Shown one piece after another: positions 1 through 6,348 of a stretch of 39,530 nt of DNA (position 1 is the first letter of the stretch; every line of letters begins with the position of its first letter). The notes under the pieces are model-generated. The model searched no databases, was not told the origin of the DNA, and worked only from the letters and a program-made list of their open reading frames with translations. Source of the stretch: Methylobacterium sp. E-005 (GTDB taxonomy: Bacteria; Pseudomonadota; Alphaproteobacteria; Rhizobiales; Beijerinckiaceae); NCBI RefSeq assembly GCF_022829725.1, contig NZ_JAKSYG010000021.1, positions 1 to 39,530 on the forward strand, read 5' to 3'. The position numbers and the translations under genes were made by a program.

Positions 1-25
1 GGGGGAGAGGGGCTAGGAGGGTCGA

Positions 26-241
26 ATGTACGCGCTGTTCGCCGGGCTGATGTACTATCCCGAAGGCGGCTGGGGCGATCATCGGCTAACCACGCCGGAT
101 CTAAGTTCCGCGCAGGCCGAAGCGAAGAACGCCGAGCACTCTGCTGACTGGTGGCACATTATCCATGTGCCGACCGGAATGGTTATCGAACGCTGGGCTA
201 CGGACATCTACGATAAGGCCGGCCCGTTAGCTGACGCCTGA
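26..241 (+). CDS. small hypothetical protein (71 aa)
   Basis: I do not recognise this family. The start is well supported: an AGGAGG Shine-Dalgarno box at about 16-21 lies just before the ATG. The protein has no signal peptide or membrane segment. It is rich in Trp and Tyr (GGWGDH, DWWHIIHVP) and looks like a small soluble domain. It is read opposite to the neighbouring leftward lysis-region genes and converges on the gene ending at 317, so it is probably a separate accessory gene. The 75 bases between its stop and 317 hold nothing I can name. Confidence 0.6.
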   Translation: MYALFAGLMYYPEGGWGDHRLTTPDLSSAQAEAKNAEHSADWWHIIHVPTGMVIERWATDIYDKAGPLADA

Positions 242-316
242 TCAGACCTGCGGCGGCTTCTTGTGCTCCACGTCGCTGAGCAGCTTGCCGGCGAGCAGCC
301 TCGGTGCGAAACCTAA

Positions 317-811
317 TCAGCCCGGCGGGGAACATCCGGTCACGAAGAACGGCGTGATCACGTCGCGCTTCTTCCGCCGGCTCACCAGCCGCTGGTAGGC
401 GTTGCAGGCGACGCTGACCGACTCCACCAGATAGGCCGGCCCGCATGGAAAGTTGTCTGGCAGCCGCAACGCCGACTGCTGCGGCTTGCCAGACCGGTCC
501 CACGGGGGATGCTCGAAGTCCTGATCCTCGGGGATATAGCGGCGCCCCTCCGGCATGCTGCTCTGGACGCGGCGCTCATACCGGATGTCGCAGTCGTCGT
601 GATAGTCGATGATGCGCTCGACCCGAATGTAACCACCGGGCGCCACCTCTTCGGTCAGCAGACGACGGCTCAGCACGTCGTAGGGCCAGGGGGCATCCCG
701 GCTCCAGCCACCGACGACGTAGGCGGCCGCGGCCACCGCCACGAGACTGAGGATGCCGCCCATCATGTGGAGCGTGCGCCCGAGGGCGCGATCGAAGCCC
801 TGTACGGTCAT
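317..811 (-). CDS. membrane-anchored hypothetical protein (164 aa)
   Basis: The family is not recognised. Residues about 15-36 form one hydrophobic segment (LHMMGGILSLVAVAAAAYVV) near the N-terminus, followed by a charged domain of about 125 residues. This suggests a protein anchored in the inner membrane with its bulk on one side. The ATG overlaps the stop of the upstream gene by four bases (ATGA), so translation is probably coupled. It is the last leftward gene seen in the lysis region. It could be a superinfection-exclusion or lysis accessory protein, but nothing in the sequence decides this. Confidence 0.6.
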   Translation of the reverse strand: MTVQGFDRALGRTLHMMGGILSLVAVAAAAYVVGGWSRDAPWPYDVLSRRLLTEEVAPGGYIRVERIIDYHDDCDIRYERRVQSSMPEGRRYIPEDQDFEHPPWDRSGKPQQSALRLPDNFPCGPAYLVESVSVACNAYQRLVSRRKKRDVITPFFVTGCSPPG

Positions 812-1242
812 GTCGGGGGAGCCTGCAGGAGCTTGAGGATTTTCTGGATTACGGGCAGCACCTTCTCAAAAAAACCGGCCGCCCAAGCGAACACGAGCGG
901 GCCAATTACCAGCGCCAGTTTCCAAATTCGGGCCCAGAACGCTTTCCAGCGCTGACGGTCGATCTGCGCCTCAACGAGCTGTTCAAGCGCCTCAAACTTC
1001 TCGTCCGTGTCGAACCACCGGATGAGCTGCCGCCAGCGAGGCGTGAAGCGCATGAGCAGACGCTGCTGCTCCTCCTCGCGATCGCTTTCGTCGAGCAGTC
1101 CCCTAATGGTTTTCGCGCCGACTTCGCCTAGGCCGTCTCCATCGGTCGGCAGAGCATCTCGAAGCGCTTCACCAGCACCTTCGGCTACGTGTCGAGAGTG
1201 TGATTTCCCGAGCGCCGACGTGGTTCGTCGCGGCGTATTCAT
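808..1242 (-). CDS. hypothetical protein with C-terminal membrane segment (144 aa)
   Basis: No family is recognised. The first 100 residues are charged and probably helical, with many Arg and Glu (DESDREEEQQRLL, RQLIRWFDTDEKFEALEQL). Residues about 105-128 (WKLALVIGPLVFAWAAGFFE) are hydrophobic and end in an amphipathic tail. A GGGAG box sits eight bases before the ATG. The stop overlaps the start of the next gene (ATGA). With that gene it forms a pair of single-pass membrane proteins at the end of the lysis region. A role in lysis timing or exclusion is possible but unproven. Confidence 0.6.
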   Translation of the reverse strand: MNTPRRTTSALGKSHSRHVAEGAGEALRDALPTDGDGLGEVGAKTIRGLLDESDREEEQQRLLMRFTPRWRQLIRWFDTDEKFEALEQLVEAQIDRQRWKAFWARIWKLALVIGPLVFAWAAGFFEKVLPVIQKILKLLQAPPT

Positions 1243-1262
1243 GGCGCTCCCGGGGCTGCATC

Positions 1263-1664
1263 TTAACGTGCATTCGGTGAGCCGGTGCTCGGCCCGTTGA
1301 GTTCAGAGATCCGCACGGTCATTCCGCCGAGCCGGTCGAGCTCGCCGAACGCCTCGACGTGGATGTCGTCACGATTGCCGGCATAGGTGTAGCCCACGTT
1401 CAGCGGCACGAGGCGACGCTGGCCTGGGGCGGGCTCGAAGTAGGAGGCCCAGGCGCAGCCGATGAAACGGCCGGCCGCATAGATCTCCACGCGACCGGGA
1501 TAGGCGTCGGCGTCTGCATCAGGGTGCTTCGGGATAGATGGGAAGGAGATTTGCACTAGCCACGTCGGGGCAAGCGCGGGCTGCGCGCTGGCGACGCGTA
1601 GGGCCACCCCAATCATGATAAGGGCTAATACAAGCAGCCAGCGGGCGTGGATGCGGGCACGCAT
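1263..1664 (-). CDS. secreted hypothetical protein (133 aa)
   Basis: The N-terminus is a clear Sec signal peptide: Arg-rich start, hydrophobic core (WLLVLALIMIGVALRV) and a likely cleavage after Ala-Ser-Ala near residue 27. The mature part is about 105 residues with beta-like character (VEIYAAGRFIGCAWASYF, TVRISEL). I chose the ATG at 1664 rather than the TTG at 1667 because this ATG overlaps the upstream TGA (TGATG). The product should act in the periplasm or outside. Its place directly after the holin candidate suggests a late or lysis-related role, but I recognise no family. Confidence 0.6.
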   Translation of the reverse strand: MRARIHARWLLVLALIMIGVALRVASAQPALAPTWLVQISFPSIPKHPDADADAYPGRVEIYAAGRFIGCAWASYFEPAPGQRRLVPLNVGYTYAGNRDDIHVEAFGELDRLGGMTVRISELNGPSTGSPNAR

Positions 1665-2035
1665 CAATGAGCGGCCTGCTTGCGAGCCCTATGTGCGATG
1701 GCTGGAGCGACCTTCTCGGCCTCTTCCATCGTGGAGACGACGTTGCTCGGAAGCTTGTTCGCGGTCGCCTGATCCGTGATGATGGCGCCATCCCTGCCGA
1801 GGACGCGGGAGGCGGCCTTCAGGATGCCGTCCTTCCGCCGGGACCAGAGCACCCAAGCCAGAGCCACAAACAGGGTGGCGATGCCGCTCGCGATCTCGGT
1901 CTCGGACCCCTGGTCGAGATAGCCGTTCTGGACAAGGGATGCACCAGCCGCCGCCAGGATCAGCTTCAGCGTGCCGGTGGCCTGGCTCATGGTCGCCTGT
2001 TCGAAGGCGCTGGGCGTAGGGGTTTCGTCGGACAT
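1664..2035 (-). CDS. putative holin (Pam3-gp28-like)
   Basis: Holins are small membrane proteins that open the inner membrane at the end of infection so the endolysin can act. This 123-residue protein has a short polar N-terminus, a hydrophobic segment at about residues 22-40 (TLKLILAAAGASLVQNGYL) and a second at about 49-64 (ASGIATLFVALAWVLWSRR). A cytoplasmic charged tail follows. The pattern of a Gly-Tyr-Leu turn and a TrpSerArgArg end after the second helix resembles the Pam3-gp28 holin family as I remember it. GGAG precedes the ATG. It shares a leftward cluster with the endolysin at 3753-4505. Confidence 0.65.
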   Translation of the reverse strand: MSDETPTPSAFEQATMSQATGTLKLILAAAGASLVQNGYLDQGSETEIASGIATLFVALAWVLWSRRKDGILKAASRVLGRDGAIITDQATANKLPSNVVSTMEEAEKVAPAIAHRARKQAAH

Positions 2036-2040
2036 GCATA

Positions 2041-2295
2041 CTACTCCACTGCGTCGTAGGTTGCGGCGAAGATGTCGGGTTTGCAGGGGTAATAGCGATC
2101 CGGCTTAGGCTCGGGGATGATCCAGTCGCCGGGCGCGAGGTAGGCGCGCTGCTCATGCGCCGTGATTACGTAGGCATGCAGAAACTCACCATCGTCGGCC
2201 AAGCGCCGCTCCCAATGCACGCCCTTCATGGGGAATTTTTCGGGGAACCACTGCTCGGCAGTGATCTCGACAGGCTTCTTGCGGAATTTCGGCAT
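2041..2295 (-). CDS. conserved phage protein of unknown function (84 aa)
   Basis: The N-terminus MPKFRKKPVEITAEQW and the C-terminal motif PGDWIIPEPKPDRYYPCKPD are the hallmarks of a small protein found in very many phages and prophages. It is usually annotated only as hypothetical. It is probably a single soluble beta-rich domain with no signal peptide. The length of 84 residues is close to the usual size. It lies between the small gene ending at 2300 and the holin candidate. The start was chosen because KFRKKPVEI is the typical N-terminus of the family. Confidence 0.75.
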   Translation of the reverse strand: MPKFRKKPVEITAEQWFPEKFPMKGVHWERRLADDGEFLHAYVITAHEQRAYLAPGDWIIPEPKPDRYYPCKPDIFAATYDAVE

Positions 2296-2299
2296 CGGG

Positions 2300-2533
2300 C
2301 TATCCCAGATGCGGCGCGAGCTGCGACCACAGATCCGAAGGGATGCTGTCGAGTTCGGCCTTGGTGAAGGTCTCGTGGTGCATCACGCCGACGCGCTTTA
2401 GCTTCTCTACGAGGGCGGGCTTCAGCCGAGGGAGCGCGGCCTGGACCTCGGGCATGCCGAGGGCCACCTCGATCTTCAGGCCGTCGCTCGACGTGGTGGT
2501 GTAGGGGAGAGGCAGAGAGTAGGTGCGGGCCAT
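2300..2533 (-). CDS. small hypothetical protein (77 aa)
   Basis: The family is unknown. The start is the ATG at 2533, two bases after the stop of the lipoprotein gene at 2536. A longer open frame continues upstream, but that part overlaps the lipoprotein gene in another frame and is a shadow. The protein has no membrane segment. Residues 12-60 look helical and charged (EVALGMPEVQAALPRLKP, VEKLKRVGVMHHETFTKAEL). It belongs to the tightly packed leftward lysis cluster. Confidence 0.6.
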   Translation of the reverse strand: MARTYSLPLPYTTTSSDGLKIEVALGMPEVQAALPRLKPALVEKLKRVGVMHHETFTKAELDSIPSDLWSQLAPHLG

Positions 2534-2535
2534 GG

Positions 2536-3054
2536 CTACTTCGCCTTCTTCGGATCGACGACGGTCCCGTTGACCGTGATCGGGATCTGGTTGCCGTCCG
2601 GGTCGGTGACGATCACGACGCCCTTCTTGGAGTCGCCGGCCTTTAGGGCGGGGGCGGACTTCTTCACCGCCGGCTTCTCGGGCGCGGTGCCGGCCGTGTA
2701 GGTGCTCTTGCCGGTCAGGGCGGTGCAGGCGATGTTGGCGACCTGCGTGGCGGGGAGGATCGCAGCCGAACCGCCGGCCGCCGCCGCGATGATGTTGGCG
2801 ACCGACGCGACGGACGGCTCGATGCCGCACAGCGCCACCGCCGTATCGCGGGCCTGCTTCAGGACGGCGGCCGCCTTCTGGATCTGGGTCGGGGTAGCGC
2901 CGGCAGCGGCGAGAGCGGCGGGCGTGATCTGAGCCGCCGTGATCGCGCCAGCCGTGAGGCCGGACGTGACCTGGGTGGCGGTGGTCGTGTTGCATGCGGA
3001 GAGCGCGACGCCGACGCAGCCAAGCGCCAGCGCCCGAGCGATGTTCGGGAGCAT
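2536..3054 (-). CDS. putative lipoprotein (172 aa)
   Basis: The N-terminus is a lipoprotein signal peptide with lipobox Leu-Ser-Ala-Cys at residues 18-21, so Cys21 should become the lipidated first residue. The mature part is Ala/Thr-rich and helical up to about residue 125. A Lys-rich linker follows, then a short beta-like end (GVVIVTDPDGNQIPITVNG). In a lysis cluster a lipoprotein invites comparison with outer-membrane spanins. However, 152 mature residues is long for an o-spanin and I see no matching inner-membrane spanin embedded in it. The function therefore stays open. Confidence 0.65.
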   Translation of the reverse strand: MLPNIARALALGCVGVALSACNTTTATQVTSGLTAGAITAAQITPAALAAAGATPTQIQKAAAVLKQARDTAVALCGIEPSVASVANIIAAAAGGSAAILPATQVANIACTALTGKSTYTAGTAPEKPAVKKSAPALKAGDSKKGVVIVTDPDGNQIPITVNGTVVDPKKAK

Positions 3055-3084
3055 GGGAAGTTCTCGCGATGGATCGAATGTCGC

Positions 3085-3112
3085 TTGACCGGCGACTCGG
3101 CTGTGCTAGTCT
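3085..3112 (+). promoter_or_regulatory. sigma70-like promoter for candidate small RNA
   Basis: TTGACC at 3085-3090 is followed after 16 bases by TAGTCT at 3107-3112. It points rightward, opposite to the surrounding lysis genes, and lies just upstream of the lipoprotein start at 3054. A transcript would begin near 3119 and reach the terminator at 3208-3242. Confidence 0.5.
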
Positions 3113-3118
3113 TTGCAC

Positions 3119-3242
3119 CTTGCTAGAGGTCTTAGGGGCGTGCCCCGGTCCTCAATATTCAGATGGCGCTTTTGGCGAGGCGCCTTCGGTGTTGAATGCC
3201 AGCGAAGCCCCGGTCAGCCAACAGGATGCGGCCGGGGTTTTT
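3119..3242 (+). ncRNA. candidate structured small RNA (about 120 nt)
   Basis: A promoter-like pair (3085-3112) and an intrinsic terminator (3208-3242) bracket about 120 bases with no convincing gene. Inside are two further hairpins: GGGG/CCCC around 3134-3146, and GGCGC/GCGCC around 3166-3185 with a loop of about nine bases. The third hairpin is the terminator stem. The compact order of promoter, hairpins and terminator is typical of a phage small RNA. It runs antisense to any leader transcript passing from the endolysin genes to the lipoprotein gene. I recognise no RNA family, and a regulatory role is inference. Confidence 0.45.
3208..3242 (+). terminator. intrinsic terminator of the candidate small RNA
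   Basis: A perfect stem CCCCGG (3208-3213) and CCGGGG (3232-3237) is followed at once by five T (3238-3242) on the plus strand. The loop is 18 bases. On the opposite strand no T-run follows the stem, so the terminator acts rightward. Confidence 0.65.
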
Positions 3243-3289
3243 GCTTGTTCTCCGTCGACTCGGAAGGATTTGACTGAGAGCGCGAGGCT

Positions 3290-3317
3290 TTGCCTGCGAG
3301 CGCGGATCGGCTATATT
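3290..3317 (+). promoter_or_regulatory. sigma70-like promoter upstream of the tRNA-like element
   Basis: TTGCCT (3290-3295), a 16-base spacer and TATATT (3312-3317) point rightward. The expected transcript start near 3324 is about 25 bases before the tRNA-like element at 3348-3428, a spacing normal for a tRNA gene. Confidence 0.45.
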
Positions 3318-3347
3318 CGGGAGGTCAGTGCGGCGCGCTTTCGGAGC

Positions 3348-3428
3348 GCAGAATGGCTTGTTGGTAGCCGAAGCTCTTGGGTGAAGAGCCTGCTCGTCGG
3401 TTGGTGGTTCAAGACCGCCCGGCAACCA
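3348..3428 (+). other. tRNA-like element, noncanonical or degenerate
   Basis: Three arms of a tRNA cloverleaf can be drawn in order. The D-arm is GGCT (3355-3358) and AGCC (3366-3369) with a TGTTGGT loop. The anticodon-like arm is GCTCT (3373-3377) and AGAGC (3385-3389) with the seven-base loop TGGGTGA. The T-arm is GGTGG (3403-3407) and CCGCC (3415-3419) with loop TTCAAGA, which has the invariant TTC and A58. CCA follows at 3426-3428. Two things argue against a working tRNA: I find no 5' strand pairing with CGGCAAC as an acceptor stem, and loop position 33 is G instead of T. It may be a decayed tRNA, a tRNA mimic or a chance fold. Confidence 0.35.
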
Positions 3429-3476
3429 ACCCTGTAACCGTAGACGAGAGCCGGGTAGACCCCGCCCGCACTGGCC

Positions 3477-3644
3477 TCACTTCCAAGGCGTCAGCAGCCC
3501 CATTAGCCAATTGCCGAGCTTTTTCCCGGCAGAGTCAGGATAGCGGATCGGCCCAGGCTCACCGTAGTGAGGATCTAGGGGCCGCTTCTCCAGCTTCCCC
3601 CGCCAAGCCTTCGGAGCCTCGGTCGGCTTCGGCTTCTCGGTCAT
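3477..3644 (-). CDS. small hypothetical protein (55 aa)
   Basis: The ATG at 3644 has a GAGG box eight bases upstream, and I preferred it to an upstream in-frame start that overlaps the 34-residue gene. The product is Lys/Pro-rich (MTEKPKPTEAPKAWRGKLEK) and ends in a short hydrophobic, amphipathic stretch (LGNWLMGLLTPWK). It is the last gene of the coupled group 5005 to 3477. The family is unknown. The N-terminal pattern of polar and proline residues suggests a mostly disordered peptide. Confidence 0.5.
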   Translation of the reverse strand: MTEKPKPTEAPKAWRGKLEKRPLDPHYGEPGPIRYPDSAGKKLGNWLMGLLTPWK

Positions 3645-3648
3645 CGCG

Positions 3649-3753
3649 TTACCTCGGGAAGTTGGCAGCAAAGAACAGCAGCCCACTCAGGGCCACAGCA
3701 GATCCGAGCAGCACCGCGAAGAAGGACGGCCAGCCGGGGTGCTTGAAGGGCAT
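3649..3753 (-). CDS. 34-residue membrane protein coupled to the endolysin
   Basis: This open frame starts at 3753 inside the stop of the endolysin gene (TGATG overlap), a classic sign of coupled translation. It encodes a short polar N-terminus and one strongly hydrophobic helix (FFAVLLGSAVALSGLLFF), and ends with AsnPheProArg. A single-pass membrane peptide next to an endolysin could be a holin, pinholin or antiholin, or a small lysis modulator. The next gene starts five bases after its stop. No family can be named at this length. Confidence 0.55.
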   Translation of the reverse strand: MPFKHPGWPSFFAVLLGSAVALSGLLFFAANFPR

Positions 3754-4505
3754 CAGCGGTGCTTCGCTCGGTGGGTGACATGGGCGACCGCAGCGCTGCG
3801 CTTCTTCACGACCGCCGGCTTTGAGACCACCGAATGCTTGTCGGAGACGGGCTTGGGCTTGGCGGGGGCTACGGAGGCCGCTGGCGGCGTTTCGGCTACA
3901 GCAGGCGTCTCTGGAGCCGCCCCATGCCCAGCGGCCCGTAGCGCGTCGCGAAAGTGCGTGAAGTAGCCGGCGATCAGTGCGGCATGGTCTGTGCCGTTGA
4001 TGATGGCCCGAGCGCCGTGCGGGTTGCTCTTGCCATGCCCAAAATAGTTCGACAGCTTCTTGGTAGTGAACCAGCCCTCGATCATCCCATGGAACAGGAT
4101 GGCGGCAGCGATGTCGGTGCGCAGCGCCAAATCAGGCGTGCGAGCCAGATCCTCGTCGGCTTTCAGCAGGCCGAGCTTTCGCAGCTTCGTGGTCGCATTG
4201 ACGTAGTTTGCGTGCCACGTGAGCTGCACGAGCCCTCGGCCGTAATAGACCTGCTTGTACGGGCCGGTCGCGCGGCCATAGGATCGCCTGCGACCTCGGC
4301 CTTCCTCGTGGACCGGCTGCATTGACGGGCCAGCTTCCCGCAAGGTCGTCGCAAGGCAGTACGCCAGCGGGTCGGTCGGCAGGGCCGCTGGGCACGCGTC
4401 AAGGATCGCGTCCATGCCCTGCACTTGTTGGGGCGTGAGGCTTCCCCCGAAGAGGGGTTTGCGGACATGGTCAAAGAAGACGGCGCGGTTGAGGGCGGCG
4501 GTCAA
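3753..4505 (-). CDS. endolysin, GH19 chitinase/lysozyme-like (250 aa)
   Basis: The catalytic part (about residues 1-190) has GH19-type features: ATTLREAG with Glu57, a second acidic pair Glu67-Glu68, Tyr-Gly at 76-77, and YYGRGLVQLTW at about 87-97 followed by AsnTyr. Such enzymes cut the glycan strands of peptidoglycan. There is no signal peptide, so export would rely on the holin. Residues about 195-250 form a low-complexity Ala/Pro/Lys tail of unusual basic character. The start is a TTG at 4505 with GGGAGG seven bases upstream, and it overlaps the stop of the preceding gene. It sits in the coupled lysis group with the 34-residue membrane protein. Confidence 0.8.
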   Translation of the reverse strand: MTAALNRAVFFDHVRKPLFGGSLTPQQVQGMDAILDACPAALPTDPLAYCLATTLREAGPSMQPVHEEGRGRRRSYGRATGPYKQVYYGRGLVQLTWHANYVNATTKLRKLGLLKADEDLARTPDLALRTDIAAAILFHGMIEGWFTTKKLSNYFGHGKSNPHGARAIINGTDHAALIAGYFTHFRDALRAAGHGAAPETPAVAETPPAASVAPAKPKPVSDKHSVVSKPAVVKKRSAAVAHVTHRAKHR

Positions 4506-5005
4506 TGAGCAGCCTCCCCGTCATGCCGCGGGGCGTCACCGAACTCAGCGACGTATCCGGCCTTCCAGTCGCCGAGGAACACGGCCTGCGCCTGCTCGAC
4601 GGTGACCAGGCCGCGCTTCAGCTTCGCGCACACGCGATCCTCAAGCCGATCCTTGTCGTGGAACGTCCACGGGCCGTCCGAAGCCTGGATCCAGAGGTTG
4701 GCGATGTCGTTCGAACCGCCGGCACAAAGCGGCAGGCGATGGTCCACCTCGAACGGGGCCATGTGGTCCGTCCCCGGTATCGCGTCGTGCGGTCCCTTCA
4801 TCCCGTAGCGGCGGTAGACGGCCAGCTTCTCGGCGCCGGAGACATTGCGGACGGCCGCGGTGTTCGTGCCCACGATCTCGGCCCGATCTGTCGTCCTCAC
4901 CGCCCCTGGCGTCAGGACAGGATCGGGTTCTGTGCCGTCTGAGGCGGCGAAGGCATGGGTGGAGAGCAGACACGCGAACGCGCCCGCGAGAATGCGGAGA
5001 TGCAT
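4502..5005 (-). CDS. secreted HNH-like protein (167 aa)
   Basis: Residues 1-20 form a Sec signal peptide ending in Ala-Phe-Ala. The mature domain contains FEVDHRLPLCAGGSNDIANL at about 85-104. This is the Asp-His...Gly-Gly-Ser-Asn-Asp...Asn-Leu-Trp pattern of HNH-like proteins, where the His and Asn belong to the metal site. The classical zinc CxxC pairs are absent. Export of a possible nuclease next to an endolysin suggests it acts in the periplasm or outside, for example on DNA released at lysis. That role is inference. The stop overlaps the endolysin start (TTGA). Confidence 0.6.
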   Translation of the reverse strand: MHLRILAGAFACLLSTHAFAASDGTEPDPVLTPGAVRTTDRAEIVGTNTAAVRNVSGAEKLAVYRRYGMKGPHDAIPGTDHMAPFEVDHRLPLCAGGSNDIANLWIQASDGPWTFHDKDRLEDRVCAKLKRGLVTVEQAQAVFLGDWKAGYVAEFGDAPRHDGEAAH

Positions 5006-5039
5006 GAATGACCTACGATTTGGCGAGTGAACCGAGATC

Positions 5040-5064
5040 AGCGCCTAAATAACCGTTGGGCGCT
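5040..5064. promoter_or_regulatory. inverted repeat between divergent genes
   Basis: AGCGCC (5040-5045) and GGCGCT (5059-5064) form a perfect 6-base inverted repeat in the 110-base gap between the leftward secreted protein gene (5005) and the rightward helix-turn-helix gene (5116). Its position fits an operator for that regulator. I could not fit a good promoter to either side. Confidence 0.3.
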
Positions 5065-5115
5065 AAAATCCTGGGCTGGGCTCGACTTTGTCCACCCAAT
5101 GGGCCATGATTCGGC

Positions 5116-5358
5116 ATGACCGCAGACGATTATCGAAATGCGCTCGCCAAGTGGAAGCTTAAGCACAAGGCGGCAGCTGAGTTCTTCTGCATCACCGTCA
5201 TCACATCGCAGCGGTATGCGACCGGTGAACGTCAGGTGCCGCCGCCTATGGCGATGCTGATCCACCTGATGCTGGCGATGAAGTTAGATCCGCCGAAGGT
5301 GCGCGAGTGGCTTGACGACGTGCAGCCGCCGGTCTGGCGGAAGCGACAGCGGAACTGA
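5116..5358 (+). CDS. small helix-turn-helix-like DNA-binding protein (80 aa)
   Basis: The protein is short, basic and helical. Residues 4-40 have the layout of a Cro/antitoxin-like helix-turn-helix: LAKWKLKHKAAAEFFCITV, followed by TSQRYATGER as the likely recognition helix. The second half (MAMLIHLMLAMKLDPPKVRE) is hydrophobic and could dimerise. It opens a rightward block of six genes (5116-7867) set between the lysis and tail-fibre genes. It may control that block and its own promoter. The exact family is not recognised. Confidence 0.55.
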   Translation: MTADDYRNALAKWKLKHKAAAEFFCITVITSQRYATGERQVPPPMAMLIHLMLAMKLDPPKVREWLDDVQPPVWRKRQRN

Positions 5359-5382
5359 AGGCTTTGCAGTTGGGAGAGTGAG

Positions 5383-5592
5383 ATGGCGGGGCGCGCCTAC
5401 GGGAACGGATACGTCTCAATCTACTGGTCGGACATGCGGACCAGCGGCGGGATGCCTGTTGCCTACACCGGCATTGACGGAAGCATCTATCGGAGCCTGC
5501 AAACTGGCATTTGGGGCGTTCAAATAGGTAAGGTCTTTGTCGGCGTAGTTCGCGGGCATCGGGACCCCGGTCACGACCGTGCGAAGCCTTAG
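5383..5592 (+). CDS. small hypothetical protein (69 aa)
   Basis: A GGGAGAG box lies a few bases before the ATG, and the gene follows the helix-turn-helix gene by 24 bases in the same direction. The sequence is rich in Gly, Tyr and Ser (YGNGYVSIYWSDMRTSGG) with no membrane segment. It resembles a small beta-rich domain. No family is recognised. Another reading of its last part as noncoding cannot be excluded. Confidence 0.45.
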   Translation: MAGRAYGNGYVSIYWSDMRTSGGMPVAYTGIDGSIYRSLQTGIWGVQIGKVFVGVVRGHRDPGHDRAKP

Positions 5593-5627
5593 CCCCCGAA
5601 GGTCCCGTATCCGCTGGAGGAGAGAGG

Positions 5628-6062
5628 ATGACGATCCCGCTGCAACAGATCCTTGACGGGCTACCGGCGGAACGTCGGGTTTACGTTGAAGCGCGTGCTC
5701 GCGAGTTGATCGCAGAGACCGCGTTGACGGATGCTCTAGCTCCAGTAGTTCCCCTCTCACCCGGAGAGCGTCCTACAGAACCGGGGTGGTATGTGATGGC
5801 GAGGTTTGGCCAAGAGCGTGTTGTCGTAGAAGTAACTGACGCATTCCCGCTTCAATGGCGTGAGACCGGCTTCCAGGACACCGGATCAGCAAGCGAGATT
5901 GAGATCCTTGGGCACACCTTCATCGCCCGCATCCACCCGGATCGGATAGAAGGTTTGCCGCAAAGCGCGCTTCAAACGGGCACGGTCGTCAACACACCGG
6001 GAAGCGCCGTGCGATACCTTGAGGGTCAGCGCGACAACGGCAAGTGGGATGATCTGCCATGA
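5628..6062 (+). CDS. hypothetical protein (144 aa)
   Basis: GGAGGAGAGAGG precedes the ATG, so the start is well supported. Residues 1-32 look helical (LQQILDGLPAERRVYVEARA). The middle contains a short beta motif (EPGWYVMARFGQERVVVEV) like those in small phage accessory proteins. The last 35 residues are Gly/Asn/Asp-rich. Its stop overlaps the next start (ATGA), so the two are probably translated together. The function is unknown. Confidence 0.55.
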   Translation: MTIPLQQILDGLPAERRVYVEARARELIAETALTDALAPVVPLSPGERPTEPGWYVMARFGQERVVVEVTDAFPLQWRETGFQDTGSASEIEILGHTFIARIHPDRIEGLPQSALQTGTVVNTPGSAVRYLEGQRDNGKWDDLP

Positions 6063-6337
6063 CCCCCGACATGAAGCGCCTGTGCGATGCAGTCTGGTCA
6101 GCGGAAGCGACGCCGACATTCCGCGAGGCAACAGGTGAACGATCTTCAGATGACGCCACTTCGCATGAACGCGGGCGCTATCAAGCCATCGTCCGCTCTG
6201 TTCTTATGGCTTTGAGGGAACCGAGCGACGAGGCCACCAGTCACGCGAGCTACGTCGCTGAGACACTCTATCAGGACAATGCCCGCTGGCTACCGGCTCT
6301 GATTGACCACATCCTCGCAGAGCCTGCTACACCGTGA
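6059..6337 (+). CDS. hypothetical protein (92 aa)
   Basis: The start overlaps the previous stop by four bases. The product is soluble and mainly helical with acidic and Ser/Thr residues (MTPDMKRLCDAVWSAEATP). Residues about 40-60 (YQAIVRSVLMALREPSDEA) resemble small proteins often seen in alphaproteobacterial prophages, but I cannot name a family. It is part of the rightward block 5116-7867. Confidence 0.5.
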   Translation: MTPDMKRLCDAVWSAEATPTFREATGERSSDDATSHERGRYQAIVRSVLMALREPSDEATSHASYVAETLYQDNARWLPALIDHILAEPATP

Positions 6338-6348
6338 GGCGGTAGACA

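Noticed and set aside
2534..3118. Long minus-strand frame upstream of the 2300-2533 gene
   Set aside because: The part above 2533 lies over the lipoprotein gene in another frame and is Arg/His-rich, typical of shadow frames in GC-rich DNA.
3159..3425. Minus-strand frame containing GLEPPTDEQALHPRAS
   Set aside because: This sort of peptide is the usual antisense translation of tRNA-like DNA, and the frame lies over the candidate small RNA, both promoters and the tRNA-like element.
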